Of a DNA stretch of 52,720 nt, positions 16,616 through 25,230 are shown piece after piece. Source of the stretch: Sphingobacterium sp. UBA5670 (GTDB taxonomy: Bacteria; Bacteroidota; Bacteroidia; Sphingobacteriales; Sphingobacteriaceae); assembly GCF_002420705.1 (NCBI RefSeq), contig NZ_DIIM01000010.1, forward strand, positions 1-52,720, read 5' to 3'. Positions within the stretch are counted from its first letter, which is position 1. Every line of letters begins with the position of its first letter. Below the pieces are notes generated by a model. The model was given only the letters and a program-made list of their open reading frames with translations. It had not been told where the DNA came from and did not search any database. The translations under genes were made by a program, and so were the position numbers.

Positions 16616-17617
16616 CTAATTTGGAGCAGGCGCTGTATTTAAACGGATAGGAATTGAATACTGTACGCGCACAGGCATGCCATACTGATAACCCGGAGTC
16701 CATTTTTCGGCTTTCTTCAGTACTGCTATACCACTTGCTGCTGTTCCATAGCCGAGGTCATTAATCACTTCAAATTCATTTGCCAGACCATTTTTTTCAA
16801 TGACAAAACTGATGAGAAGTTGTCCTGATACTTTTGCATTTAAAGCTTCTTTGGGATATTTATAATTCTGGGCAATAAAGATCATGAGGTTTTTTATCCC
16901 ACCAGGGTATTCCGGTTGGACATTCCGCTGGGTATAATGATGCACATTGCCCATACTATCTGTGCTGGTGCCTTTGCTCAATATGCCTTTTTCGTACCAT
17001 TCCTCAAACTTATTTTTACCCCTTTTTAGAGTACCCTCCCAATGTCCTTGACGTAAACCATCGATATATTGGCCTTTTTCACTATTTATGCTGTCCTTAA
17101 ATTCAAACTTGCCGTTTCCATTGACAATCTGTTGGCGGCCTGTTGAATCAGCATAATAGATTAGTCGGCTATGCTGGTCCTGAAAAAGAAATTCGTTGGG
17201 GCTGGCTTCAGAACCGGAGAAAAACCTAATTTCTTTTAAAAGACCATTTTCGTAGTATCTTTTTAACGTATCGCTCAGTTTATTGTCTTTATATCCGGCT
17301 GATACCGCTAGGTTGCCATTGTTGTGATAACTTTCAATAATGCCTTCCAGATATAATCTTCGTGGGTCAGCTACTTTGGTCCATCCATGTCTTTTTAAAT
17401 TGCCGTTTGGATAGTATTCGTTTAATTCGTGAAGCCCCAGCTCGTTTGTTGATAACCGGATGATGTTGGTGTAAGCTGCCGAATCTTTGAATGCAGTAAA
17501 ACCACGATTTTTCTTAATGTAGCTGACGATTGTTTCTTGTGCTTTTGAAGGAATTACAAGGGCTGTAAAAAGGAGGAAAATAATGCATTTATGTATATTT
17601 AAGCGATAATAGTGCAT
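16616..17617 (-). CDS. TonB-C domain protein with MORN/YwqK-like repeats
   Basis: 333 residues with a signal peptide (CIIFLLFTALVIPSKAQ). Residues ~50-215 contain repeats of the type YYENGLLKEIRFF, YHNNGNLAVSAGYKDN and GQYIDGLRQGHWEG, as in MORN/YwqK-like proteins. The last ~95 residues, from PEYPGGIKNLMIFIAQNYKYP, match the TonB C-terminal domain as found in many Bacteroidota periplasmic proteins that are not true energy transducers. The stop is 6 bp from the convergent pseudogene stop at 16609. The role is probably envelope-related; the substrate or partner is unknown. Confidence 0.8.
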   Translation of the reverse strand: MHYYRLNIHKCIIFLLFTALVIPSKAQETIVSYIKKNRGFTAFKDSAAYTNIIRLSTNELGLHELNEYYPNGNLKRHGWTKVADPRRLYLEGIIESYHNNGNLAVSAGYKDNKLSDTLKRYYENGLLKEIRFFSGSEASPNEFLFQDQHSRLIYYADSTGRQQIVNGNGKFEFKDSINSEKGQYIDGLRQGHWEGTLKRGKNKFEEWYEKGILSKGTSTDSMGNVHHYTQRNVQPEYPGGIKNLMIFIAQNYKYPKEALNAKVSGQLLISFVIEKNGLANEFEVINDLGYGTAASGIAVLKKAEKWTPGYQYGMPVRVQYSIPIRLNTAPAPN

Positions 17618-17722
17618 AATATGGTTAATTTTATTTAATCAAATATATATTTTTTAGGTGAAATAATCCGCAGCGTTGGACAAACTATTTCGAGTGGAAT
17701 GATGTACTCTAAGTAAAAGATT

Positions 17723-18112
17723 ATGAATAATTCACCTATGCAGAAGATCGCCCGTTATGGTCTAGGTACCTTTTTGGTGGTGGCGGGAATTGGACATCTA
17801 ACTTTTGCCCGCAAGGAATTTCAGGCACAGGTGCCGGATTGGGTACCGATCTCCAAAGACAATACGGTCGTATACTCTGGCTTTGTTGAAATTGCTTTGG
17901 GTGCTGCTTTGATTTTGGCGCCTGCTCAACAGCGTGCGAAGGTCGGGAAAATTGCTGCGGCTTTTTTTACAGCCGTGTTCCCCGGAAATATTGCGCAATA
18001 TAAAGACCGCCGAGATGGCTTTGGTTTGGATACCGATGGTAAACGGCTAGCACGCTTGTTTTTTCAGCCAGTATTGGTAGCCTGGGCATTAAAAAGTACG
18101 AGTAAAAGATGA
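17723..18112 (+). CDS. DoxX-like integral membrane protein
   Basis: 129 residues, predicted to have four membrane segments, including YGLGTFLVVAGIGHLTF, VVYSGFVEIALGAALILAP and a C-terminal FFQPVLVAWAL. The early GxGHL motif and the overall layout fit the DoxX/DoxD-like family, small membrane proteins linked in other bacteria to thiol or oxidative stress. A strong terminator follows at 18223. It stands alone between the TonB-C gene and a small membrane protein gene. Confidence 0.75.
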   Translation: MNNSPMQKIARYGLGTFLVVAGIGHLTFARKEFQAQVPDWVPISKDNTVVYSGFVEIALGAALILAPAQQRAKVGKIAAAFFTAVFPGNIAQYKDRRDGFGLDTDGKRLARLFFQPVLVAWALKSTSKR

Positions 18113-18222
18113 TCGGTGGAAAACTGGTTGGCAAAGGTCTGCCACAAAATTCCGAAAAAAACAAACGATTTGCTTCATGGATCTGTCCTATAGCTATCCA
18201 GATGAAGGATAACTTAGTTAGT

Positions 18223-18257
18223 AAGGCCCGGTGTTCCATTTTCACCTGGCCTTTTTT
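18223..18257 (+). terminator. Intrinsic terminator after the DoxX gene
   Basis: AAGGCCCGGTG (18223-18233) pairs with CACCTGGCCTT (18243-18253) with one mismatch and a 9-base loop. A T run follows directly. Confidence 0.85.
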
Positions 18258-18284
18258 GTGTCTGTTTAAATAGTTATATTCGCA

Positions 18285-18298
18285 TACTATATATAGTA
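18285..18298 (+). promoter_or_regulatory. Perfect 14-bp palindrome TACTATATATAGTA
   Basis: A fully symmetric 14-bp site ending 24 bp before the ATG of the small membrane protein gene at 18323. Position and symmetry suggest an operator for a dimeric repressor. Its alternating TA character resembles PadR-family sites, but no PadR gene is in the window. Confidence 0.5.
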
Positions 18299-18322
18299 AC
18301 TAACCTATAAAATACAGACCAG

Positions 18323-18574
18323 ATGGAAGAAAAGAAATTGGATGAATTGACCAATGAAGAATTGTTGGTACTCCAAAAAAAATCTAAGCCCAATAAAATA
18401 ATCAATGCATCGATCATTGGTTTTTGTCTGGGTATCGCAGGCTACAGTATTTTCGTTGCCGGCATAACCTGGCCCACGATTTTTCCCCTAATATTGGCCT
18501 TCATTGCCTTTAAATATTTTGGCAAAAATGAAAAAGCGGTGGATGCGGAATTGAAAGCCCGAAATCTCAAATAG
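18323..18574 (+). CDS. Small two-helix membrane protein
   Basis: 83 residues: a charged N-terminus (EEKKLDELTNEELLVLQKKS), two hydrophobic segments (IINASIIGFCLGIAGYSIFV and WPTIFPLILAFIAFKYF) and a charged tail. No family recognised. It begins 24 bp after a perfect palindrome and is followed 56 bp later by an unrelated-looking soluble protein gene, probably in the same transcript, since the next terminator is at 19220. Confidence 0.7.
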   Translation: MEEKKLDELTNEELLVLQKKSKPNKIINASIIGFCLGIAGYSIFVAGITWPTIFPLILAFIAFKYFGKNEKAVDAELKARNLK

Positions 18575-18630
18575 AAAAAAGAAAACCATTGCAGTTGCTC
18601 TGTTGTTTATTTAAAAAAAAACAGCAGAAC

Positions 18631-19227
18631 ATGAGAAGGGAACAAATAGAAGCATGGATAGCTCAAGGCTATAATGTGCTGGATCATCGGAAACCTAAAG
18701 TCGTACAGGGTGATATCTGGGCGTATCTCAATCACTGTGATGGCCACGGTACAGATGTGCATGCACTTTCCGAATTGCAGCAATGGTCGGATAAAGAACT
18801 TGCGGAAATGGAGCTGAAAAAATATGCCGATCAATATGGACAGATGGGCGAGAAGTTGTTTCTGCGTAATGAAGCAATCCGAAATAAAGAATTTGATAAA
18901 TATGAGGCATTCCTCCTGCTATTCTTTCCGGACAGTGTCGAAAAAGAGGTAGAGGAAGCCCGGTTTTTGGCCGACCGTGTAAAACGTGTCAGCAAGGAAG
19001 AAATGGAGAGATGGGTGCAGGCCAATACGGTGAACGTGCTAATCTCGGATCTGCATTGTCTGGATTATGGTGCCATTATGAGTGGGATGGTCATCCCTTC
19101 TGAAGATGTGGTCCGCTACACCGATGATGGGCTCAGCGATACGATTGATTGCCATGTCACACCGATGGAATTTTTCTCCCATACCAATCATGACTATTAT
19201 TGGATTGACCCAGTCATAAAGGCCTAG
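18631..19227 (+). CDS. Hypothetical cytosolic protein
   Basis: 198 residues from ATG at 18631 (MRREQIEAWIAQGYNVLDHR). An upstream in-frame TTG at 18589 would add a low-complexity extension and is rejected. The sequence is hydrophilic, with helical charged stretches (EMELKKYADQYGQ; EKEVEEARFLADRVKRVSKE) and a C-terminus rich in Asp, His and Tyr (HTNHDYYWIDPV). No signal peptide or membrane segment. I do not recognise the family. The stop codon lies inside the following palindromic terminator. Confidence 0.7.
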   Translation: MRREQIEAWIAQGYNVLDHRKPKVVQGDIWAYLNHCDGHGTDVHALSELQQWSDKELAEMELKKYADQYGQMGEKLFLRNEAIRNKEFDKYEAFLLLFFPDSVEKEVEEARFLADRVKRVSKEEMERWVQANTVNVLISDLHCLDYGAIMSGMVIPSEDVVRYTDDGLSDTIDCHVTPMEFFSHTNHDYYWIDPVIKA

Positions 19228-19249
19228 TTTAAACTAGGCCTGTTTTTTG
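19220..19249 (+). terminator. Palindromic bidirectional terminator
   Basis: A perfect 22-bp palindrome (AGGCCTAGTTT and its complement, 19220-19241), followed on the plus strand by GTTTTTTGT. It contains the stop codon of the upstream gene and also serves the convergent VOC gene, whose stop is at 19261. Confidence 0.85.
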
Positions 19250-19260
19250 TAAAGCGTGTA

Positions 19261-19650
19261 TTAAGCCACGATTTCTATTGGATTGCCTTCCGGATCAAGT
19301 ATGACACTTTCATAATAACCGTCGCCCGTTGTTCGCGGTTCACTTTCAACGGTATAACCATCGGATCTCAATCGTTCTGTTAGCGTATCGACAGCTTCCT
19401 TTCCACCAACGACAATAGCCAAATGGGTATAGCCTCTGCTCAGACTCCTGTTGAAGGCTTGTGTTGTAATATCCATGCGTTTCATGATCTCCAGTCGCGC
19501 GGCACCTTCTTTAAATATCAAAAAATAGGATGAAAATCCTTTCATTGGATTGTGATACTTTTCTCCGCTTACTGTACCAAAGTACCGGGCATAAAACTCA
19601 CGTATTTTCTCGAGGTCATCGACCCAGATCGCAAGATGATCTATCTGCAT
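19261..19650 (-). CDS. VOC family (glyoxalase/bleomycin-resistance-like) protein
   Basis: 129 residues with the two beta-alpha-beta-beta-beta modules of the vicinal oxygen chelate fold: IDHLAIWVDDLEKIREFYARYF at the N-terminus and the closing GDGYYESVILDPEGNPIEIV. His4, His76 in the YTHLAIV strand and the final Glu are the likely metal ligands. VOC enzymes include glyoxalases, dioxygenases and drug-binding proteins; the substrate cannot be told. It is divergent from the MFS transporter gene, with a 46-bp perfect palindrome between them that may control both. Confidence 0.88.
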   Translation of the reverse strand: MQIDHLAIWVDDLEKIREFYARYFGTVSGEKYHNPMKGFSSYFLIFKEGAARLEIMKRMDITTQAFNRSLSRGYTHLAIVVGGKEAVDTLTERLRSDGYTVESEPRTTGDGYYESVILDPEGNPIEIVA

Positions 19651-19666
19651 AACAATTTTTAGTTAC

Positions 19667-19712
19667 TTTATTTTGCAATATTATGCAAATTTGCATAATA
19701 TTGCAAAATAAA
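19667..19712. promoter_or_regulatory. Perfect 46-bp palindrome between VOC and MFS genes
   Basis: All 23 base pairs of each arm match around the centre 19689/19690. Each arm contains TTTGCA-N6-TGCAAA, itself an inverted repeat, so the site looks like two abutting operators in mirror arrangement (19672-19689 and 19690-19707). It ends 11 bp before the MFS start codon and 16 bp from the VOC start, so any binding protein would block both genes. The DeoR regulator encoded after the MFS gene is the obvious candidate. As RNA it would form a 20-plus-bp hairpin next to the start codon. Confidence 0.8.
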
Positions 19713-19723
19713 TTCTTTTTAAT

Positions 19724-20893
19724 ATGGTGGACAAAACGATAGTTAGGGGAAAGACAGCGACACAGGTCATGTTTTTGGTATGCGGACTAGCCTTATCAAG
19801 TTGGGCCCCGATGGTGCCATTTGCAAAAGATCGCCTGGGTCTTAATGACGGTGAGCTGGGACTTCTGCTCTTGTTTTTAGGTGGAGGTGCGCTGTTGACG
19901 ATGCCCCTTTCGGGGTTTTTAATCGGGAAAGTCGGAAGTCGAAAGGTGATTTTGATTGCAGGACTCATTGCTGCCCTCGTGCTCCCTGTATTGCTGATGG
20001 TAACAAACAGCTATCTAATGGCTGGCGTTCTTTTTATATTTGGTTGCAGCATTGGGGGAATAGATGTAGCCATGAACGCACATGGTGTGCAGGTTCAAAA
20101 TGCGATGGGCCGGCCTATTATGTCGTCTTTGCATGGATTGTTTAGTGTGGGCGGTCTATTTGGATCGATCGGCTTGGGTTTTTTGATCAAGATGGGATTA
20201 AATCCCATTTATGCAGCAGTTACGATAGCGATTCTATTAGTATCGCTGCTGCTCTTACAGTATCGGAAGCTACTGGATTATCAGAAGGAAAAGGAGATAA
20301 TTGTACGTTTTTCCCATATTGATGAGACCAAGCTGTCCAAGGATAAATTTCAATGGTTCAGGTGGAGTGTGCTGATACTCGGACTGATGTGTTTCATTGC
20401 TTTTCTTTCGGAGGGCGCAATGCTGGATTGGAGTGCGATATTCTTACGGGATCACAAAGGGGTTTCTTCGGAGTTTACGGGAATTGGATATGCCGCATTT
20501 TCGATAGCGATGGCAGTCATGAGGCTACAGGGGGATCGGTTGGTCAGTAAGCTAAATAGTCATGTTGTCGTGATCGGCGGGAGCTTGTTGGCTGCATTGG
20601 GAATTTTGATCGTGGTAGGCAGCCCCTGGTTATCTTTAACGCTCTTTGGGTTTGTCTTATTGGGATTAGGTGCTGCTAATATTGTTCCGGTATTTTTTAG
20701 TGAGGGCGGCCGTATAGAAGGACTTTCACCAACAATCGCAATTCCGGTTATTTCAACGATGGGTTATGCCGGCCAGCTGGCCGGACCAGCACTTTTAGGG
20801 GTCATTGCACAGTATTTTTCTTTGATCATTGCATTCGAAACAATAGCTTTGCTGTTTATAGTGGTAGCCCTTATCTACAAATTCAGAAAGTAA
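19724..20893 (+). CDS. MFS transporter
   Basis: 389 residues with about 12 hydrophobic segments, for example VMFLVCGLALSSWAPMVPF and FLGGGALLTMPLSGFLIGKV, and the loop-2/3 type motif GFLIGKVGSRKV that marks the major facilitator superfamily. It resembles the YbjJ-like branch, which mostly has unknown substrates. It is preceded by a 46-bp palindrome 11 bp upstream. The DeoR-type regulator gene begins one base after its stop, so the two form an operon, and the transported or sensed compound is probably a sugar or sugar derivative. Confidence 0.9.
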   Translation: MVDKTIVRGKTATQVMFLVCGLALSSWAPMVPFAKDRLGLNDGELGLLLLFLGGGALLTMPLSGFLIGKVGSRKVILIAGLIAALVLPVLLMVTNSYLMAGVLFIFGCSIGGIDVAMNAHGVQVQNAMGRPIMSSLHGLFSVGGLFGSIGLGFLIKMGLNPIYAAVTIAILLVSLLLLQYRKLLDYQKEKEIIVRFSHIDETKLSKDKFQWFRWSVLILGLMCFIAFLSEGAMLDWSAIFLRDHKGVSSEFTGIGYAAFSIAMAVMRLQGDRLVSKLNSHVVVIGGSLLAALGILIVVGSPWLSLTLFGFVLLGLGAANIVPVFFSEGGRIEGLSPTIAIPVISTMGYAGQLAGPALLGVIAQYFSLIIAFETIALLFIVVALIYKFRK

Positions 20894-20894
20894 C

Positions 20895-21647
20895 ATGATG
20901 TTGAAAGAAGAACGCTTTGAGATTATTCTCCGTGAATTGGAGAGCCGAAGGAAGGTTAAATTTGAAGAGCTTGCCGTATTGCTGGCTGTATCGGAAGATA
21001 CCATTCGCCGGGATATAGACCTTCTCTATCGTAATGGACTGCTTTCCAAAACTAGGGGCGGGGCCATGCTTCGCGAAAAAGATCCCCTTACTTTTCAGGA
21101 TCGGCAATCATTTCTGACCAAAGAAAAGGATGTTATTGCGCTAAAAGTCCAGCAATTTCTAAAAGATGGAATGACCGTATTTGTGGATGGCGGTACAACG
21201 ATCTGGGCGGTTGTGAATGCCATGCCATTGGATATCCGGATTCGGATGATTACAAATAATTTTTCCATCGTGCCGCTGATTGAAAAATTTAAAAATGTAG
21301 AACTGATCTTTTTGGGGGGCAACTATGAATCTGATCTGGCAGTAACCTCAGGGATAACCACCTGCGCGGAGGTTGCTAAATACAATGCTGATCTTTTTAT
21401 TATGGGAACTTGTGCTGTAGATCCGGCGCTTGGAGTCTCCGCGATTTCGGCTACAGATGGTGAAACGAAGAAGATGATGGTGCAATGTGCCCGGAAGACT
21501 ATCGCGTTAGCTAGCCGGAACAAGCTTTATCAAGTTGAACTGTTCAGGGTCTGCAGTATAGATTCGCTCAACGCATTGATTACAGATCTGGACTCCAATG
21601 ATCCTGAACTGAATTCCTTTAGAAATAAGGATCTCCAGATTGTCTAA
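20895..21647 (+). CDS. DeoR/GlpR family transcriptional regulator
   Basis: 250 residues. The N-terminal winged helix (RFEIILRELESRRKVKFEEL, then the recognition helix VSEDTIRRDIDLLYRNGLL) is followed by the DeoR C-terminal sensor fold with VFVDGGTTIWAVVNAM, the phosphosugar-binding-like loop of this family, and ITNNFSIV. DeoR regulators typically respond to phosphorylated sugars. It starts one base after the MFS stop codon (TAA C ATG), so it is co-transcribed, and the 46-bp palindrome upstream of the MFS gene is its likely target. Confidence 0.93.
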   Translation: MMLKEERFEIILRELESRRKVKFEELAVLLAVSEDTIRRDIDLLYRNGLLSKTRGGAMLREKDPLTFQDRQSFLTKEKDVIALKVQQFLKDGMTVFVDGGTTIWAVVNAMPLDIRIRMITNNFSIVPLIEKFKNVELIFLGGNYESDLAVTSGITTCAEVAKYNADLFIMGTCAVDPALGVSAISATDGETKKMMVQCARKTIALASRNKLYQVELFRVCSIDSLNALITDLDSNDPELNSFRNKDLQIV

Positions 21648-21711
21648 ACTAGCTGAAAATAGCATCTACATCCCATACTCACAGGTTGGTAAACAAAATC
21701 TCAAAATATTG

Positions 21712-22482
21712 TCAACAGTGTTTTATAATGTAGCGTTGTTCGGCAGCATGCGCCAATGTATGCTGTAAATCTACGACGTCGCCGATAACAATGATGGCAG
21801 GATGTCCCATGTTATGCTCTTTGCTTATTCTCACGAGGTCTTTAGCTTTGCATAAAACATGTTTTTGTTGCGGCAAACTAGCGTGTTGTATAATGGCGGC
21901 GGATGTTTCACCTTTGCCATAGAGTACATAAGTGCGGGCGATTTCATCGAGCTTGCGCATGCCCATATAGATTACCACAGTGGATTTGCTCTGAACAGCT
22001 AGGGTTAGATCTGTTGCCAGGCTGCCATCTTTTTTCATTCCTGTCAATGCCCAAACGCCTTCGCTGATGCCGCGATGTGTCAATGGAATATTGTTGATTC
22101 CAGCGCCTTGCATGCTACTGATTCCGGGGATATAAGAAACTGTTATGTTTTTTTCTTGTACTGTTAGCCATTCTTCAAAACCTCTTCCAAACAGATAAGG
22201 ATCGCCGCCTTTTAGACGAACTACATTGTCATAGCGTTCGCAACACTGTAAGATAAGTTTATTAATTTCTTCCTGTGGTACATATTTTCCATAAGGATGT
22301 TTGCCAACATCATGTTTTATGCAGTTTTTGTCTGCGATTTGAAGTATTTCTTTATTAATTAGGTTGTCATAGAGGATAACTTCTGCGTTTTCTATTGCTT
22401 TATATGCTTTCAGCGTGAGTAATTCGGGATCTCCTGGGCCAGAGCCTACAATAAATAGAGTTTTTTGCTTTAATTTTTCCAT
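21712..22482 (-). CDS. cobA: Uroporphyrinogen-III C-methyltransferase
   Basis: 256 residues. It converts uroporphyrinogen III to precorrin-2 with two S-adenosylmethionine, the first step to siroheme. Family motifs are visible: LFIVGSGPGDPELLTLKAYK at the N-terminus, VRLKGGDPYLFGRGFEE, the PGISSM loop, and MGMRKLDEI. It has only the methyltransferase domain; the dehydrogenase/ferrochelatase part of CysG is absent and not in this window. It is divergent from nirB, whose product needs siroheme, and an FNR-type box in the shared promoter region lies 46 bp upstream of this start. Confidence 0.95.
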   Translation of the reverse strand: MEKLKQKTLFIVGSGPGDPELLTLKAYKAIENAEVILYDNLINKEILQIADKNCIKHDVGKHPYGKYVPQEEINKLILQCCERYDNVVRLKGGDPYLFGRGFEEWLTVQEKNITVSYIPGISSMQGAGINNIPLTHRGISEGVWALTGMKKDGSLATDLTLAVQSKSTVVIYMGMRKLDEIARTYVLYGKGETSAAIIQHASLPQQKHVLCKAKDLVRISKEHNMGHPAIIVIGDVVDLQHTLAHAAEQRYIIKHC

Positions 22483-22528
22483 TATATTCTTGTTTTGTGT
22501 ATTTATTTATGTGAATTTATTAAAAAAT

Positions 22529-22542
22529 ATGATTAAAATCAT
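22529..22542. promoter_or_regulatory. FNR-type box between cobA and nirB
   Basis: ATGATTAAAATCAT fits the FNR/CRP-family pattern TTGAT-N4-ATCAA in the eight core positions TGAT-N4-ATCA. It lies in a very AT-rich 198-bp divergent promoter region, 46 bp from the cobA start and 138 bp from nirB. The regulator encoded at 26915-27607 is the natural candidate to bind it. Confidence 0.6.
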
Positions 22543-22680
22543 GTTTTATTTTATTTTTTATAAGTTTTTAATGAAAAAGTATGATAAAAATAATATTTAT
22601 TTTGATTTTTTGATTTTTTATTCCATAAATTAGTGTTGTTGAAATTATAAATTGATTTTTTATAATAAAAAAATGAAATT

Positions 22681-25197
22681 ATGGGTGTAAAAAAGGTAGT
22701 TGTTATCGGAAACGGTATGGTTGGTAATAAGATTTGTGAAAAATTAAAGCAGAAATCTAATGAACTAGATGTAATTATATTCGCAGAGGAACCAATTCGA
22801 GCTTATGACCGGGTTCATCTGACAGATTACTTCAAAATTTCGTCAATTGATGAGCTTTTTATGTTGCAAAATGATTGGTATGCGGAAAATAATGTTAAAA
22901 TTCATTTAGATGATCCAATTGTCGCTATAAATCTCTTGAAAAAAGAAGTGAAATCCTCAAAAGGTATCGAAGTCAATTATGATTATTTGGTCTTTGCGAC
23001 AGGCTCTTCCCCTTTTGTTCCTCCCATTCCGGGTATTGAAAAAGAAGGGGTGTTTCTCTACCGTACTATTAAAGATATGGACCTAATTAAAGCTTATGCG
23101 GCAAAAGTCAAAACCGGTACGGTCATGGGGGGTGGACTTTTGGGACTTGAGGCAGCTAAGGCATTGGTGGATCTTGGTTTGGAAGAAACGGCTGTAATCG
23201 AATTTGCTCCGCGTCTAATGCCGCGTCAGATTGATGATAGTGCGAGCGTGCTTTTACAAAATAAACTTGCAGAATTGGGCTTAAGTTGCTTATTGCAAAA
23301 ATCCACGAGTCAATTGCTTGGTGATACTCACCTTACAGGAATTGCTTTTAGTGACGGTACTTCGATAGCGACAGATCTGCTGGTGATATCTGCTGGTATA
23401 CGGCCCCGGGATGAGCTCGCCCGTAAAATTGGACTGGACGTTGGTGAAAGGGGTGGAATATTGGTTAATGCGCAGATGCAGACCTCTGATCCTGCAGTTT
23501 ATGCTATCGGCGAGTGTGCCTTAGTGGATGATATGATCTATGGTTTGGTAGCACCGGGCTATGAAATGGCTGAAATTGCGGCAGCTCATATCGTGGGAGA
23601 TAAAAAATCCTTTAAGGGATTTGACATGAGCACCAAACTGAAACTGATGGGAGTCGATGTGGCTAGTTTTGGAGATCCATTTATCAGCGAACCTTATGCA
23701 CGCACGATCTTATTGGAGGATCGTAATAAAGGTATTTATAAACGATTGAACGTAAGTACGGATGGAACGCGTCTGCTGGGAGGGATACTTGTCGGGGAAG
23801 CGGAAAGTTACAACATGTTGCTTCAAATGGTTAATAATAGTATGCCGCTGGCAGCACATCCGGAACTTCTTCTCTTTGGCCAGCAGAGCGAAAGCAAGTC
23901 AGCTTCTTCTGGTCTAGAGGCTCTTCCCGATGAAGCATTGATCTGCAGTTGTGAAGGTGTCTCCAAAGCACAGATCTGTGATGCTGTAATAACTGGTCAT
24001 TGTGAAAATGCAGATGCGGTAAAGAAATGTACTAAAGCCGGATCGGGATGTGGTGGCTGCGTGCCGATGGTCAAAGACCTTGTTAATTACACGATGAAAC
24101 AGCAAGGGAAATATATCAGGAATACCATCTGTGAGCATTTCGATCTGAGCCGTCAGGAACTATATGATCTAATCAAGATCCATGAATTGAAAAGTTACGA
24201 TCATGTATTGGATGCGCTGGGTCATGGGCATGGTTGCGAAGTCTGTAAACCTTTGGTATCTTCCTTACTTGCGAGCCTTTGGAACGAGATGATTCTTGGC
24301 AAGGGCAATGATGTGGCTCAGGATAGTAATGACCGTTATTTGGCCAATATACAGAAAGGTGGGACCTACTCCGTGGTTCCGCGCATTCCGGGAGGTGAAA
24401 TTACCCCAGATAAACTAATTGTTATCGGGGAGGTCGCCAAGAAGTATAGCTTGTATACAAAAATTACGGGCGGACAACGCATCGATCTATTTGGTGCACA
24501 TCTCAATGATCTGCCGTTTATCTGGGAGGAACTTATTGCAGCCGGCTTTGAAAGTGGACATGCTTATGGCAAGGCGCTGCGGACTGTCAAAAGCTGCGTG
24601 GGCAGTACCTGGTGTCGTTTTGGGCTGCACGATAGCGTTTCTTACGCGATACGGATAGAGGAACGTTACCGTGGTCTACGTGCTCCACATAAGATAAAGT
24701 CGGCCGTTAGTGGCTGTATCCGCGAATGTGCCGAGGCGCAGAGTAAGGATTTTGGAATCATTGCGACGGAAAAAGGCTGGAACCTCTACGTGTGCGGTAA
24801 CGGCGGAAGTAAGCCGCAACACGCTTTGCTGCTTGCCTCGGATGTCGATAGTGAAACCTGCATCCGCTATATTGACCGTTTCCTGATGTTTTATATCCGC
24901 ACTGCAGATCCGCTGACTCGGACTGCTACCTGGCTCAATAAAATGGAAGGGGGAATAGATTATTTAAGGAATGTCGTGGTCGAGGATAGCTTGGGTATGG
25001 GGGAGGTTTGGGAACAGGAAATGCAGTTGCTCGTCGATAGTTATCGCTGTGAATGGAAAGTAGCTGTAGAGAATCCGGAAATTCGCAAACGCTTTGTCCA
25101 CTTTGTAAATGCACCAGAAGAGAAGGATGAAACTGTTCGCTTTGATAGCTTTCGCGGACAGAAAAAAGCAGCTGATTGGAACCTGAGTACTTATTAA
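22681..25197 (+). CDS. nirB: Nitrite reductase (NADH) large subunit
   Basis: 838 residues, full length for NirB. It reduces nitrite to ammonium in the cytoplasm with NADH. Domains: FAD/NAD(P)H oxidoreductase (residues 1-~400, with GNGMVGNKICEKL and the NAD-binding MGGGLLGLEAAKAL); a BFD-type [2Fe-2S] site with Cys422-x-Cys424 and Cys457-x2-Cys460; a second BFD-like segment ending HGHGCEVCKPL; then the siroheme/[4Fe-4S] half with Cys639-x5-Cys645 and Cys679-x3-Cys683. All key cysteines are present. It heads the nirB-nirD-nirC operon opposite cobA. Confidence 0.97.
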   Translation: MGVKKVVVIGNGMVGNKICEKLKQKSNELDVIIFAEEPIRAYDRVHLTDYFKISSIDELFMLQNDWYAENNVKIHLDDPIVAINLLKKEVKSSKGIEVNYDYLVFATGSSPFVPPIPGIEKEGVFLYRTIKDMDLIKAYAAKVKTGTVMGGGLLGLEAAKALVDLGLEETAVIEFAPRLMPRQIDDSASVLLQNKLAELGLSCLLQKSTSQLLGDTHLTGIAFSDGTSIATDLLVISAGIRPRDELARKIGLDVGERGGILVNAQMQTSDPAVYAIGECALVDDMIYGLVAPGYEMAEIAAAHIVGDKKSFKGFDMSTKLKLMGVDVASFGDPFISEPYARTILLEDRNKGIYKRLNVSTDGTRLLGGILVGEAESYNMLLQMVNNSMPLAAHPELLLFGQQSESKSASSGLEALPDEALICSCEGVSKAQICDAVITGHCENADAVKKCTKAGSGCGGCVPMVKDLVNYTMKQQGKYIRNTICEHFDLSRQELYDLIKIHELKSYDHVLDALGHGHGCEVCKPLVSSLLASLWNEMILGKGNDVAQDSNDRYLANIQKGGTYSVVPRIPGGEITPDKLIVIGEVAKKYSLYTKITGGQRIDLFGAHLNDLPFIWEELIAAGFESGHAYGKALRTVKSCVGSTWCRFGLHDSVSYAIRIEERYRGLRAPHKIKSAVSGCIRECAEAQSKDFGIIATEKGWNLYVCGNGGSKPQHALLLASDVDSETCIRYIDRFLMFYIRTADPLTRTATWLNKMEGGIDYLRNVVVEDSLGMGEVWEQEMQLLVDSYRCEWKVAVENPEIRKRFVHFVNAPEEKDETVRFDSFRGQKKAADWNLSTY

Positions 25198-25230
25198 ATA
25201 TAAAATCGCTAAACCTTTAATTGAAATCAT

